NCBI RefSeq assembly: GCF_027213645.1
Contig: NZ_JAPWGL010000002.1
Location: 1-64,000 of the forward strand
Length of the DNA: 64,000 bases
DNA from: Pedobacter rhodius
GTDB taxonomy: Bacteria > Bacteroidota > Bacteroidia > Sphingobacteriales > Sphingobacteriaceae
Direction of reading: 5' to 3'
Program-made: the position numbers and the translations under genes
The notes under the pieces: generated by a model
The model's input: only the letters and a program-made list of their open reading frames with translations
The model's database searches: none
What the model was told of the DNA's origin: nothing
Shown here: one piece after another, positions 51,739 through 60,237 of the stretch
Position numbering within the stretch: the first letter of the stretch is position 1
Layout: each line of letters opens with the position of its first letter

Positions 51739-51885
51739 CTTTTGCTGTTATTCTGAGCATAGTGAAGAATCCCTAACCGTTGAAACACAGCACCTATTTA
51801 ATATTTTATTAGGGCTATTACATTATTCCGCTTCCGTTCAATTGATGAACAGATTCTTCGCTACACTCAGAATGACAAATAGTCT
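51739..51885. repeat. Inverted pair of 'TTCTGAGnnnAGTGAAGAATC' repeats
   Basis: TTATTCTGAGCATAGTGAAG near 51748 faces its complement (GATTCTTCGCTACACTCAGA) near 51852, about 75 bases apart. From memory this is a very common Bacteroidota intergenic repeat. A 103-codon frame crossing it (51725-52036) is a translation of the repeat, not a gene. Confidence 0.7.
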
Positions 51886-51986
51886 AAAATATTTTTTTTC
51901 AAATCTCAAAACATTTCATTTACTTATCGGTTATCTATATAATTCACATTATACTAATCTTTTACAGATTAATTTGTTTGGTTTAA

Positions 51987-52018
51987 AAAAGGGATTTATG
52001 GATATAAATCCCTTTTCT
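51987..52018 (+). terminator. Terminator upstream of the S66 carboxypeptidase gene
   Basis: A 12-bp stem (51987-51998 with 52005-52016) is followed by CTTTT. It is the last candidate end for plus-strand transcription from the 51.3-kb promoter. Confidence 0.65.
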
Positions 52019-52075
52019 TTTATGCGAAATTTTTAAATCATATATTAGCCAGACGAATAAACACCCATCATTTAG

Positions 52076-53098
52076 ATGAACAGAAAACATTTCCTTTCTT
52101 CCTTTATTGCTGCTGCAAGCGTACTTCCTGCATTTAAAACTTTAGCCAATACAGAAGAAAATGAAAGTTCATCTTTTAAAATTCCCCCATATTTAAGGCA
52201 AGGCGATGCAATTGGAATAACCAGTCCGGCGGGATACATTACCCTGGATCAGATTCAACCATCTGTTTTGCAAATGCAAAGCTGGGGTTTCAATATCAAA
52301 ATTGGTGAAACCATTGGGAAACGCGATTTTACCTATGGCGGAACGGACGAAGAAAGATTAACCGACTTTCAGCAAATGCTGGATGATCCGAATATTAAAG
52401 CCATTATGTGCGCCCGTGGTGGATATGGTTTTGTACGGATAATTGACAAACTGGATTTTTCGGCTTTTAAAAGCAAACCAAAATGGATTATAGGCTTTAG
52501 TGATATTACTGTTTTACATTGTCATCTGGCCAAAAATTATGGTATCGCATCGGTTCATTCGAAGATGTGTAATAGTTTTCCTGATGATTGGGCAAAAGCT
52601 GAACAAATTCAGATGGAAACCATTTTATCAATTAAAAATGCGCTAACCGGTGAACAAATGGATTATGCAGGACCCATTAATCCATTTAATCGAGCAGGAA
52701 AAGTAGACGGAATTTTAGTTGGTGGTAATTTGAGCATCATTGAAACCCTGGCCGGAAGTAATTCTGATTTAGACACGAAAAATAAAATTCTCTTCATAGA
52801 AGATACAAGCGAATATCTTTACAGCATCGACAGGATGCTTTGGAATTTGAAACGTAGCGGAAAATTAAAAAACCTGAAAGGCTTAATCGTTGGCGGTTTC
52901 AAAGTTAAGCCTGATGATGCAGGTGAAGAATTTGGGAAAACTATTTACGAAATTGTTCTGGAGAAGGTTTCGGAATACAACTACCCTATTGCATTCGATT
53001 TTCCTGTTGGCCATCAAAGGAATAATTTCGCTTTAAAGTGTGGTGTAAATCATGTTTTAGATGTAAACCAAAGCGGTTCTTTACTTAGAAGTGTTTAA
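52076..53098 (+). CDS. S66-family LD-carboxypeptidase, exported
   Basis: The 340-residue precursor has a signal peptide (MNRKHFLSSFIAAASVLPA, somewhat Tat-like but without a twin Arg). The mature domain is the S66 serine peptidase fold: LRQGDAIGITSPAG, the nucleophile region CARGGYG and GFSDITVLH, with Glu and His later (IEDTSEYLYSIDRML; FPVGHQRNNFALKCG). Relatives cleave the L,D bond in peptidoglycan tetrapeptides (LdcA) or self-immunity peptides (MccF). Export suggests a wall function. The gene stands alone after the terminator. Confidence 0.9.
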   Translation: MNRKHFLSSFIAAASVLPAFKTLANTEENESSSFKIPPYLRQGDAIGITSPAGYITLDQIQPSVLQMQSWGFNIKIGETIGKRDFTYGGTDEERLTDFQQMLDDPNIKAIMCARGGYGFVRIIDKLDFSAFKSKPKWIIGFSDITVLHCHLAKNYGIASVHSKMCNSFPDDWAKAEQIQMETILSIKNALTGEQMDYAGPINPFNRAGKVDGILVGGNLSIIETLAGSNSDLDTKNKILFIEDTSEYLYSIDRMLWNLKRSGKLKNLKGLIVGGFKVKPDDAGEEFGKTIYEIVLEKVSEYNYPIAFDFPVGHQRNNFALKCGVNHVLDVNQSGSLLRSV

Positions 53099-53296
53099 TT
53101 TCTTTTTATTTTACCACATAAAAATATAAGAACATTTTAGCTTACATGTTTCTATATGTATTATATGGTAGAATTGTTCTGCCGAAAACTACATCAGCAA
53201 TATTTTAATTTTTATAAATTATCTAAAACTTCCGGGTTTTCATCTCAACATTCTTCCCATTCGTCTCAATTCATAGTTAAATGAAATGTGCGGATA

Positions 53297-53304
53297 TATT
53301 TTTG
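53297..53304 (+). promoter_or_regulatory. -7 box (TATTTTTG) for the TolC-MacAB-LytSR operon
   Basis: An exact TAnnTTTG lies 38 bases before the TolC ATG and is the first promoter-like sequence of the operon. No operator is evident. Confidence 0.5.
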
Positions 53305-53342
53305 TGTACCACAGCTAAGAAAAGACACAAATTTTATTCGCC

Positions 53343-54638
53343 ATGAGCAAATACACTAAATATTTCATTGCACTCATTTTGCTTGTTGCTACATACGCAA
53401 CAAAGGCGCAGGAAGTTCCGAAAGTTTGGGATTTGAAAACAGCCATTGAGTATGCAAAAGAAAAAAACATCAGTATCAATACGTTAAAACTTAGTTCACA
53501 AACCGCTGAACAAAATTTAATCGCATCTAAATCAGCTGTCCTTCCGAATTTAACCGGAAATGTATCTCAAGCTTTAACTAACTATAAATCCGGTTTACAA
53601 AATACAAGTGGCTTTGGTTTAAGTTCTGATGTAACACTATACAATGGCAGCTATTTAAAAAACGACATTAAAGCCAAAGAATTGACGTTGCAAACGGCGA
53701 ATCTCTCGGTTGAAGCTGCAAAAAACGACATCACCATTTCGATAACACAGGCGTATCTGAACATTTTACTGGCGAGAGAGAATATTACATATTTAAAAGA
53801 TTTGCTTACAACAAGTGAAGCTCAAGTGAAACAGGCTGAACAGCAATTTAAGTTTGGTACCATAGCCAAGAAAGACCTTTTGCAATTACAAGCGACTTAT
53901 GCGAACGACAAATATACATTAGTTACCGCTCAAAACACCCTGCAGCAGAATATCTTAACATTAAAACAATTACTGCAAATTCCGACTTCCGAGGCTTTTG
54001 AAGTAAGCGCTACAGATACTGTTCAAACACCACAGGTATTGGACAATCTGGCATCGGCGCAAGATAAAGCGCTCAGAACCCGTCCGGAGGTTAAAAGTGG
54101 TGAACTGAATATTCAGCTTCAGGCTACCGAACTACAAAAGGCCAAATCTACATTGAGGCCAAGTTTAAGTTTAGGTGGTTCGCTTTACACGGGTTATAGC
54201 AACAATAGCCCGGGAAGTTATACCTATCAATTAAACAATAGTTTCTACCAAAACCTTGGTTTAACCTTATCAATTCCAATTTTTGATAGACGTGTAACAA
54301 AGACTAACGTCGCCAAAGCAAATATTAACATCGAACAAGCCCGGCTATCTCTGTTAGACACCAAAACAACGCTTACACAAAATGTAGAGAAGGCATACAT
54401 CAATGTACAAAACGCAAACAGCCAATATGCGGCTGCTCAAGAACAATTTACATATACCAGCGAGGCGCTCAGGATTTCGAATGCAGCCTTAAAAGAGGGA
54501 ACAAATAACATCGTAGAGAACCTGCAGCAAAAGAATTTATATGTGCAGGCTTTGCAAGCTTTTGTTCAGGCGAAATATACAGCAAGTTTATATACTAAAA
54601 TCTATAATTTTTATACAGGCGTTCCTATAACCAATTAA
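53343..54638 (+). CDS. TolC-family outer-membrane efflux protein
   Basis: The 431-residue precursor (signal peptide ending ATKAQ) consists of two OEP repeats with long Gln/Ala-rich helical segments (AEQNLIASKSAVLPN; QAEQQFKFGTIAKKDLLQLQ), as expected for the periplasmic tunnel of a TolC trimer. It gives the outer-membrane exit for the MacA-like and MacB-like proteins encoded 45 bases downstream, and is the first gene of their operon. Confidence 0.93.
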   Translation: MSKYTKYFIALILLVATYATKAQEVPKVWDLKTAIEYAKEKNISINTLKLSSQTAEQNLIASKSAVLPNLTGNVSQALTNYKSGLQNTSGFGLSSDVTLYNGSYLKNDIKAKELTLQTANLSVEAAKNDITISITQAYLNILLARENITYLKDLLTTSEAQVKQAEQQFKFGTIAKKDLLQLQATYANDKYTLVTAQNTLQQNILTLKQLLQIPTSEAFEVSATDTVQTPQVLDNLASAQDKALRTRPEVKSGELNIQLQATELQKAKSTLRPSLSLGGSLYTGYSNNSPGSYTYQLNNSFYQNLGLTLSIPIFDRRVTKTNVAKANINIEQARLSLLDTKTTLTQNVEKAYINVQNANSQYAAAQEQFTYTSEALRISNAALKEGTNNIVENLQQKNLYVQALQAFVQAKYTASLYTKIYNFYTGVPITN

Positions 54639-54683
54639 CATACATCGTATTGGCTATGTCCAAATTAATTTAATATTCAAATC

Positions 54684-55877
54684 ATGAAGAAGAAAACCAT
54701 ATTTATTATCATCGGCGTTGCAATAGCAGTATTCGCGATTTGGTATTTCGCCTTGCGCAAAAAAGAGCAGGTTATCGTGCTCGAAACCGAAAAGCCAACA
54801 ACAGGTTACATATCTGAAAATGTAACAGCGACCGGAAAAGTTCAACCGGTTGATACTGTTGCGGTTGGTACACAAGTATCGGGAACGATTAAAACCTTAT
54901 ATGCAGATTTCAATTCAAAAGTTAAAAAAGGTCAGTTATTGGCCGAATTGGATAAAACATTGTTCGAGGCATCTGTTAACCAATACCAGGCCAACCTGGT
55001 GAGTGCGCAAAGTGCATTAATTTATCAGCAAGGTAACTTTAGTCGCCAGAGCAATTTATATAAAGTTGGAGCGGTTAGCAAAGCTGATTACGACAATGCG
55101 CTTTACACTTATAATTCGGCGAAAGCTTCGGTAAACAGTATTAAAGCACAACTGGCCTCGGCACAAAAGAACCTTTCTTTAGCGAGCATTTACTCGCCGA
55201 TTGATGGAACAGTGCTTTCCAGAAGTGTAAGTGAGGGTACAACGGTTGCGGCAAGTTTTAGTACACCAACCATTTTCAGCATTGCAAAAGATTTAACAAA
55301 AATGCAGGTCGAAGCATCAGTAGATGAGGCTGATGTAGGCAACATTACAAAAGGTGAACGGGCAACTTTTACGGTTGATGCTTATTTGGATGATACTTTT
55401 AAAGGCACCATTCAGGAAATCAGGTTGAGTCCATCTATTTCATCGAACGTTGTGACTTATAAAACCATCATTAAAACTGCCAATGATGATAGCAAACTAA
55501 AGCCTGGCATGACGGCTAACATTACCATCTTTACGAAAGAGGTTAATAATGCATTGTTAGTTCCGGCGAAAGCAATCAAATATAGCCCTGATTCTACATT
55601 GAACGCTAAATACAAAATGACTTGGGTTAATCCTGATAAGAAACCAGCCGGCGCCAACGAAGCTTATGTTTGGGTTCAAAAAAGCGCCAATGAGCTGGTT
55701 CAGAAAAAGATTAAAACTGGCATTAACGACAATACACATGTAGAGGTTTTAGAAGGATTGGCAAAAACTGATATCGTGGTTACAGGTTCACAGGCGATGG
55801 GTAAATCTGCGGCGGCAAGTCAGGGTCAGTCTAGTCCGTTTATGCCAAAACGCCCAGGCAGAAATAACAGGAAATAA
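54684..55877 (+). CDS. MacA-like periplasmic adaptor (HlyD/RND family)
   Basis: The 397-residue protein has one N-terminal membrane anchor (IFIIIGVAIAVFAIWYFAL), a lipoyl/hairpin module (GTQVSGTIKTLYADFNSKVKKGQLLAELD, coiled coil about residues 90-160, then IYSPIDGTVLSRSVSEGTTV), a beta-barrel domain and a membrane-proximal domain. The C-terminus ends in a basic, Pro-rich tail. It bridges MacB and TolC. Its stop and the ATPase start share one base (TAATG). Confidence 0.92.
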   Translation: MKKKTIFIIIGVAIAVFAIWYFALRKKEQVIVLETEKPTTGYISENVTATGKVQPVDTVAVGTQVSGTIKTLYADFNSKVKKGQLLAELDKTLFEASVNQYQANLVSAQSALIYQQGNFSRQSNLYKVGAVSKADYDNALYTYNSAKASVNSIKAQLASAQKNLSLASIYSPIDGTVLSRSVSEGTTVAASFSTPTIFSIAKDLTKMQVEASVDEADVGNITKGERATFTVDAYLDDTFKGTIQEIRLSPSISSNVVTYKTIIKTANDDSKLKPGMTANITIFTKEVNNALLVPAKAIKYSPDSTLNAKYKMTWVNPDKKPAGANEAYVWVQKSANELVQKKIKTGINDNTHVEVLEGLAKTDIVVTGSQAMGKSAAASQGQSSPFMPKRPGRNNRK

Positions 55878-56623
55878 TGGAACAGAAAATATTAGACATA
55901 CAGGATTTAAAACGTGAATTTGTAATGGGCGACCAAACTGTTCGGGCATTGAAAGGCATTACTTTCGATATTAAAGCTGGTGAGTTTGTGACCATTATGG
56001 GTAGTAGCGGTTCGGGTAAAACCACTTTACTGAATATTTTAGGCTGTTTGGATAAACCGACTGACGGCAGTTATTACCTGGATGGTGTTGATGTTAAGCA
56101 TTTGAGCAGAGATGAACTTGCGGGTTTAAGAAACACAAAAATCGGTTTTGTATTTCAGGCGTATAACCTTTTACCCAGAACATCGGCTTTAGAAAATGTA
56201 GAGCTGCCCCTATTCTATAACAAAACAATTTCTGCAGATGAAAGGAAAGACAGGGCGATAAAATCACTGGAATCTGTAAAGCTTGCAGAGCGTTTCGACC
56301 ACACGCCTAGTCAACTTTCAGGTGGCCAGCAGCAACGTGTGGCGATTGCAAGGGCTCTGGTTAATCACCCGGTGATGATTTTAGCTGATGAGGCTACGGG
56401 AAACCTGGATACCAGAACATCTTACGAGATTATGGCGCTAATGCAAGAGTTAAATGCTGAGGGAAAAACGATTGTTTTCGTAACTCATGAGCCTGATATC
56501 GCGGCTTTTAGCACCCGAACCATTATGTTAAGGGATGGAAAAATCCAAAAGGATAGTATTAACACGAATCAACGTTCAGCAAAAGAGGCTCTGGCCAGTT
56601 TGCCTGAATCGGATGATTATTAA
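55877..56623 (+). CDS. MacB/LolD-type ABC transporter ATPase
   Basis: The 248-residue ATPase has Walker A GSSGSGKTTLLN, Q-loop VFQAYNLLPRTSALENV, signature LSGGQQQRVAIARAL, Walker B MILADEATGNLD and H-loop FVTHEPD. The type is that of MacB/FtsE mechanotransmission exporters. It is encoded apart from its permease (next gene), unlike E. coli MacB where they are fused. It uses ATP to drive the periplasmic MacA-TolC pump. Confidence 0.95.
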   Translation: MEQKILDIQDLKREFVMGDQTVRALKGITFDIKAGEFVTIMGSSGSGKTTLLNILGCLDKPTDGSYYLDGVDVKHLSRDELAGLRNTKIGFVFQAYNLLPRTSALENVELPLFYNKTISADERKDRAIKSLESVKLAERFDHTPSQLSGGQQQRVAIARALVNHPVMILADEATGNLDTRTSYEIMALMQELNAEGKTIVFVTHEPDIAAFSTRTIMLRDGKIQKDSINTNQRSAKEALASLPESDDY

Positions 56624-56634
56624 TTAAGGAAATC

Positions 56635-57858
56635 ATGGCCATTACTAATTTACTAAGGCTTGCATTTTTAGCCCTCCAACGAAATAAACTACGTTCTTTT
56701 CTAACTATGTTAGGTATCATCATCGGCGTTGCCGCTGTTATTGCGATGATGGCAATCGGAGAAGGCTCAAAACAAAGCATTCGTTCTTCGCTTTCCGGAA
56801 TGGGTTCGAACACAATTACCATTATGCCACAAAGCAACGAACCTGGTGGCGTTCGTTTGCAGGGAAGCAGCATTCAGACCTTAAAAATGGAAGACATTAC
56901 AGCCATTGAAAAACTGCAGTCTAAAAACATAAACGGCCTGTCGCCTGTCGTTTCTACCAGCGGACAAGCTATAAAAGGTGCTTACAACTGGCCGACAACC
57001 ATTACGGGTGTTAGTCCGGATTATTTGAATATCCGCCAGTTAAAACTTAAAGATGGTATTCTGTTTTCAGAAAGGGATGTTAAAAGTTTTGCCAAGGTTT
57101 GTATTTTAGGGCAAACGGTTATTGATAACTTATTTCCTGACGGAAGTAATCCAATCGGGCAAATTATCCGATTTAAAAGCATTCCATTCCAGGTTATCGG
57201 AGTTTTGGAACCTAAAGGGCAAAGTAATTTTGGACAAGATCAGGATGATATTGTTGTGGCACCTTACACAACTGTTCAGAAAAGAATCACTGCAACCAAT
57301 TACTTGCAGAGTATTTATGCCTCGGCTACATCAGAGGCGACAAGTGATGCTGCAACTACAGAAATTTCTGCAGCCGTTAGAGAGAGTCACCGTTTAACGC
57401 CAGCTGAAAGTGATGATTTTCAGGTACGTACACAAGCCGAATTAATCAGTACCATAAGCGCAACAAGTAGTATGTTAACGGTTTTGTTAACTGCTATTGC
57501 AGGTATTTCACTATTTATTGGTGGTATTGGAATTATGAATATTATGTACGTTTCGGTTACTGAGCGCACCAGGGAAATAGGTTTGCGCATGTCAATCGGG
57601 GCCCGTGGACAAGATGTTTTAATGCAATTTTTAATAGAGGCGATCTTAATCAGTATCACGGGCGGTGTTATCGGTGTGATTTTGGGTGTAAGTTCTGCTT
57701 ACCTTATTTCTTACTTCTTAAACTGGCCGGTTTTAATCTCCGAATCCTCAATCGTTATATCCTTTATTGTATGTGCCGTTACAGGTGTTTTCTTCGGTTA
57801 TTACCCGGCTAAGAAAGCATCAAATTTAGACCCAATTGATGCATTGAGATACGAGTAA
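56635..57858 (+). CDS. MacB-type ABC transporter permease
   Basis: The 407-residue permease has a first membrane helix after the opening AFLALQRNKLRSFLTMLGIIIGVAAVI, a large periplasmic MacB_PCD domain (about residues 50-270), then three helices with the FtsX motif GGIGIMNIMYVSVTERTREIGLRMSIGA and the C-terminus YYPAKKASNLDPIDALRYE. It should transmit ATPase motion to the periplasm and expel peptides, toxins or lipids. The ligand is not known. Confidence 0.95.
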   Translation: MAITNLLRLAFLALQRNKLRSFLTMLGIIIGVAAVIAMMAIGEGSKQSIRSSLSGMGSNTITIMPQSNEPGGVRLQGSSIQTLKMEDITAIEKLQSKNINGLSPVVSTSGQAIKGAYNWPTTITGVSPDYLNIRQLKLKDGILFSERDVKSFAKVCILGQTVIDNLFPDGSNPIGQIIRFKSIPFQVIGVLEPKGQSNFGQDQDDIVVAPYTTVQKRITATNYLQSIYASATSEATSDAATTEISAAVRESHRLTPAESDDFQVRTQAELISTISATSSMLTVLLTAIAGISLFIGGIGIMNIMYVSVTERTREIGLRMSIGARGQDVLMQFLIEAILISITGGVIGVILGVSSAYLISYFLNWPVLISESSIVISFIVCAVTGVFFGYYPAKKASNLDPIDALRYE

Positions 57859-57972
57859 CATGTTTATTTGGATTATGCCGTTTTCATTATGCGAGCTGCT
57901 GAAATCAATCCTATCGTTATCGGAGCAATGTGACGACATATTGTTAAAAACATAATAAATAATAACTTAGCG

Positions 57973-59040
57973 ATGCAAAGTGCAAAACAGAAAATAATGA
58001 CAGTTAACTTTTCTAAAAAGTGGGCAAAAATCGTATTCCATGTATTGGTTTGGGTAGTTTTAATCACGTTGCCTTATATCATTAATGTAAACAGAAGTCG
58101 TCCTCCCCGCTTGCTTACAAATTTTGAGGAAACTCAATTTTTAAGGTTAAATTTCATCAGTTATTTTTATTGGATAGCAATTTTTTATTTCAATAGTCAA
58201 GTTTTAATTCCGTCATTTTTCTATAAAAAGAAATACCTGCTTTATAGTTTGTTTTTCTTCACAAGTTTGCTTTCAGCCATAACTATTCATTCCTTATTAT
58301 TCCACGCGCTATTGCCTGATTTAGATTTTAATTTAGGCAGAACACTTTGGTTCAACACGCCAACTTTTCTGCTTACCATAGCGGCAAGCACAGCTTTTAC
58401 AATGATATCAGATAGAATAAGCGAAGAAAAAAGAATATTGCAACGCGAGCAGGAAAATATGAAAACCGAACTTTCGTTTTTACGTTCACAAATTAGTCCT
58501 CATTTTATTTTTAATGTATTGAATAATATTGTTGCACTTGTTCGCCTGAAAAGCAATGAATTAGAACCAACGGTGATGAAACTTTCAGGTTTGATGCAGT
58601 ACATGCTTTACGAAACCGACGAAGAAAAAGTATCCATTAAAACTGAAACTGAATATCTTCAGGCTTATATAGACTTACAAAAGCAACGGTTTGGCATAAA
58701 AGTAGCTATAGAAACCAATATTGAGTTGGATAGTGAATTTGATGAAATTGAACCGATGCTGCTGATTCCATTCATCGAAAATGCTTTTAAACACGGCGTT
58801 GGAATGATTGAAAATCCGCAGATTTTTGTGGATTTGAAAACTAAAGATGAAAAACTGACTTTCATTGTAAAAAATAAATTCAATCCTGATGAAAATGAAG
58901 TTAAAGATGCAGCATCGGGCATTGGCCTGGCAAACGTGAGCAGAAGATTAAATTTGCTTTATCGCAATAACCATCAATTAGTTATCGATAAAAATGAAGG
59001 TTGGTTCGATGTAAGCTTAACTCTAAAATTAACGACATGA
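57973..59040 (+). CDS. LytS/YehU-type sensor histidine kinase
   Basis: The 355-residue kinase has four N-terminal hydrophobic segments (between residues 15 and 140), a short coiled coil (SEEKRILQREQENMKTELS), and the His_kinase domain with the phospho-His in QISPHFIFNVLNNI, N-box IPFIENAFKHG and G-box GIGLANVSRRL. An ATG at 57997 is an alternative start. Its stop overlaps the response regulator's ATG in ATGA. It lies 114 bases after the MacB permease and probably controls the exporter in response to envelope stress or its substrate. Confidence 0.9.
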   Translation: MQSAKQKIMTVNFSKKWAKIVFHVLVWVVLITLPYIINVNRSRPPRLLTNFEETQFLRLNFISYFYWIAIFYFNSQVLIPSFFYKKKYLLYSLFFFTSLLSAITIHSLLFHALLPDLDFNLGRTLWFNTPTFLLTIAASTAFTMISDRISEEKRILQREQENMKTELSFLRSQISPHFIFNVLNNIVALVRLKSNELEPTVMKLSGLMQYMLYETDEEKVSIKTETEYLQAYIDLQKQRFGIKVAIETNIELDSEFDEIEPMLLIPFIENAFKHGVGMIENPQIFVDLKTKDEKLTFIVKNKFNPDENEVKDAASGIGLANVSRRLNLLYRNNHQLVIDKNEGWFDVSLTLKLTT

Positions 59041-59735
59041 TAAAATGTTTAGCCATTGATGATGAGCCTTTAGCATTGCAATTACTGGCTGATAATATTA
59101 GCAGAATTCCATTTTTAGAATTGGTAGCCAGTTGCGACGACGCTTTTATGGCAAATAAAATGATGCAGGAACAATCGATAGACTTAATTTTTATCGACAT
59201 CCAAATGCCTGGCATTACAGGATTACAATTCATTCAAAGTCTGGTTAAAAAACCAATGGTTATCATTGTTACGGCTTATAAACAGTATGCATTAGACGGT
59301 TTTGCATTAGATGTGGTCGATTATTTGGTGAAACCTGTATCGATCGACCGCTTTATGAAAGCCTGCAACAAGGCTAAAGATTTATACGAGCTAAAGCAAT
59401 CTGCATTACAGGTCAATTCGCCAAAACAGCCATACATGTTTGTAAATGTTGGTTACAGCTTGATGAAAATAAACTTTTCTGAAATCACCTACGTTGAAGG
59501 CTTAAAAGACTATATTCAGATTCACCTGAGTACTAGCCCGAAGGCAGCAGTTGTGCGAATGGGTATGAAAGCCATGGAAGAAGAATTACCCCAAAACTTT
59601 GAGCGCATCCACAAATCATTTATTGTAAATACGGAGAAAATCACTTCAATCCGCAAAAACGCAGTCTTTGTTAATGATAAAGAGTTGCCTGTCAGCGAAA
59701 GCTATAAAGATGTGATTGAAAAGTTGATTAAATAA
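59037..59735 (+). CDS. LytTR-family response regulator
   Basis: The 232-residue regulator has a receiver domain (acidic pair IDDEP, phospho-acceptor Asp54 in FIDIQMPG, Thr78, Lys98 in LVKPV) and a C-terminal LytTR DNA-binding domain (about residues 130-228; ITYVEGLKDYIQIHL, FERIHKSFIVNTEKI). The ATG at 59037 overlaps the kinase stop. An earlier frame opening at 59001 lies inside the kinase gene and is rejected. It should bind direct-repeat sites upstream of its targets, perhaps the 53.2-kb promoter. Confidence 0.92.
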   Translation: MIKCLAIDDEPLALQLLADNISRIPFLELVASCDDAFMANKMMQEQSIDLIFIDIQMPGITGLQFIQSLVKKPMVIIVTAYKQYALDGFALDVVDYLVKPVSIDRFMKACNKAKDLYELKQSALQVNSPKQPYMFVNVGYSLMKINFSEITYVEGLKDYIQIHLSTSPKAAVVRMGMKAMEEELPQNFERIHKSFIVNTEKITSIRKNAVFVNDKELPVSESYKDVIEKLIK

Positions 59736-59740
59736 TTAAG

Positions 59741-59748
59741 TATTTTTG
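59741..59748 (+). promoter_or_regulatory. -7 box (TATTTTTG) for the toxin-antitoxin pair
   Basis: An exact TAnnTTTG lies 14 bases before the antitoxin ATG, so the pair has its own promoter separate from the regulator gene that ends at 59735. Confidence 0.5.
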
Positions 59749-59762
59749 TGTAAATTAGAGTC

Positions 59763-59972
59763 ATGACTATAATCGCACATCCTAAAAATAAAAAACAAGA
59801 AGCAGCCATAGAAGCTGTATTGAAAGCTTTGAATGTTTCTTTTCAAAAGGAAGATGAAAGTCCTTATGACCCAGAATTTGTAGCGAAAATAAAAAAGAGT
59901 CTTGCTGAGGTTAAAAAAGGAAATGTTACCCGAATTAAAGACCCAAGTAATATATGGGAAAGTATTTTGTAG
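59763..59972 (+). CDS. DUF2683-family antitoxin
   Basis: The 69-residue protein has the DUF2683 layout: MTIIAHPKNKKQEAAIEAVL, LKALNVSFQKEDES, then PEFVAKIKKSLAEVKKGNVTRI and the C-terminal DPSNIWESIL. From memory the family pairs with YoeB/RelE-type toxins in Bacteroidota. The C-terminal part would wrap the toxin. It overlaps the toxin gene by 19 bases, so translation is coupled. Confidence 0.85.
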   Translation: MTIIAHPKNKKQEAAIEAVLKALNVSFQKEDESPYDPEFVAKIKKSLAEVKKGNVTRIKDPSNIWESIL

Positions 59973-60235
59973 AGGTTGAAAAACAAGCTAAAAAAGATTT
60001 AGCCTTTCAATATAAATCTGGCGACAAAACATCAATAAAACGAATTAATCAAATTTTTATCGAGTTATCAGAACATCCTGAAACTGGAATAGGAAATCCC
60101 GAAGAATTAAAATATGAATTCTCGGGTTTATGGTCGAGGCAAATTAACAGGAAAAACAGGATGATTTATCAAATTGAAGATGAAATTGTAACTGTTACAG
60201 TAATCTCAGCATTAGGTCATTATGGCGATAAATAA
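59954..60235 (+). CDS. Txe/YoeB-family toxin (ribosome-dependent mRNA interferase)
   Basis: The 93-residue protein has the YoeB fold markers: KQAKKDLAFQYKSGDK, RINQIFIELSEHPETGIGNPEEL, YEFSGLWSRQINRKNRMIYQI with the catalytic Glu/Arg region, and the C-terminal SALGHYGDK with the His-Tyr pair. Relatives cleave mRNA in the ribosomal A site. Key residues look intact, so it is probably active. It ends 2 bases from the converging gene. Confidence 0.9.
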   Translation: MGKYFVEVEKQAKKDLAFQYKSGDKTSIKRINQIFIELSEHPETGIGNPEELKYEFSGLWSRQINRKNRMIYQIEDEIVTVTVISALGHYGDK

Positions 60236-60237
60236 CC

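Noticed and set aside
51725..52036. A 103-codon plus-strand frame
   Set aside because: It translates the 'AGTGAAGAATC' repeat (HSEESL, FFATLRMT), a well-known artefact of this repeat, and ends in the terminator at 51987-52018.
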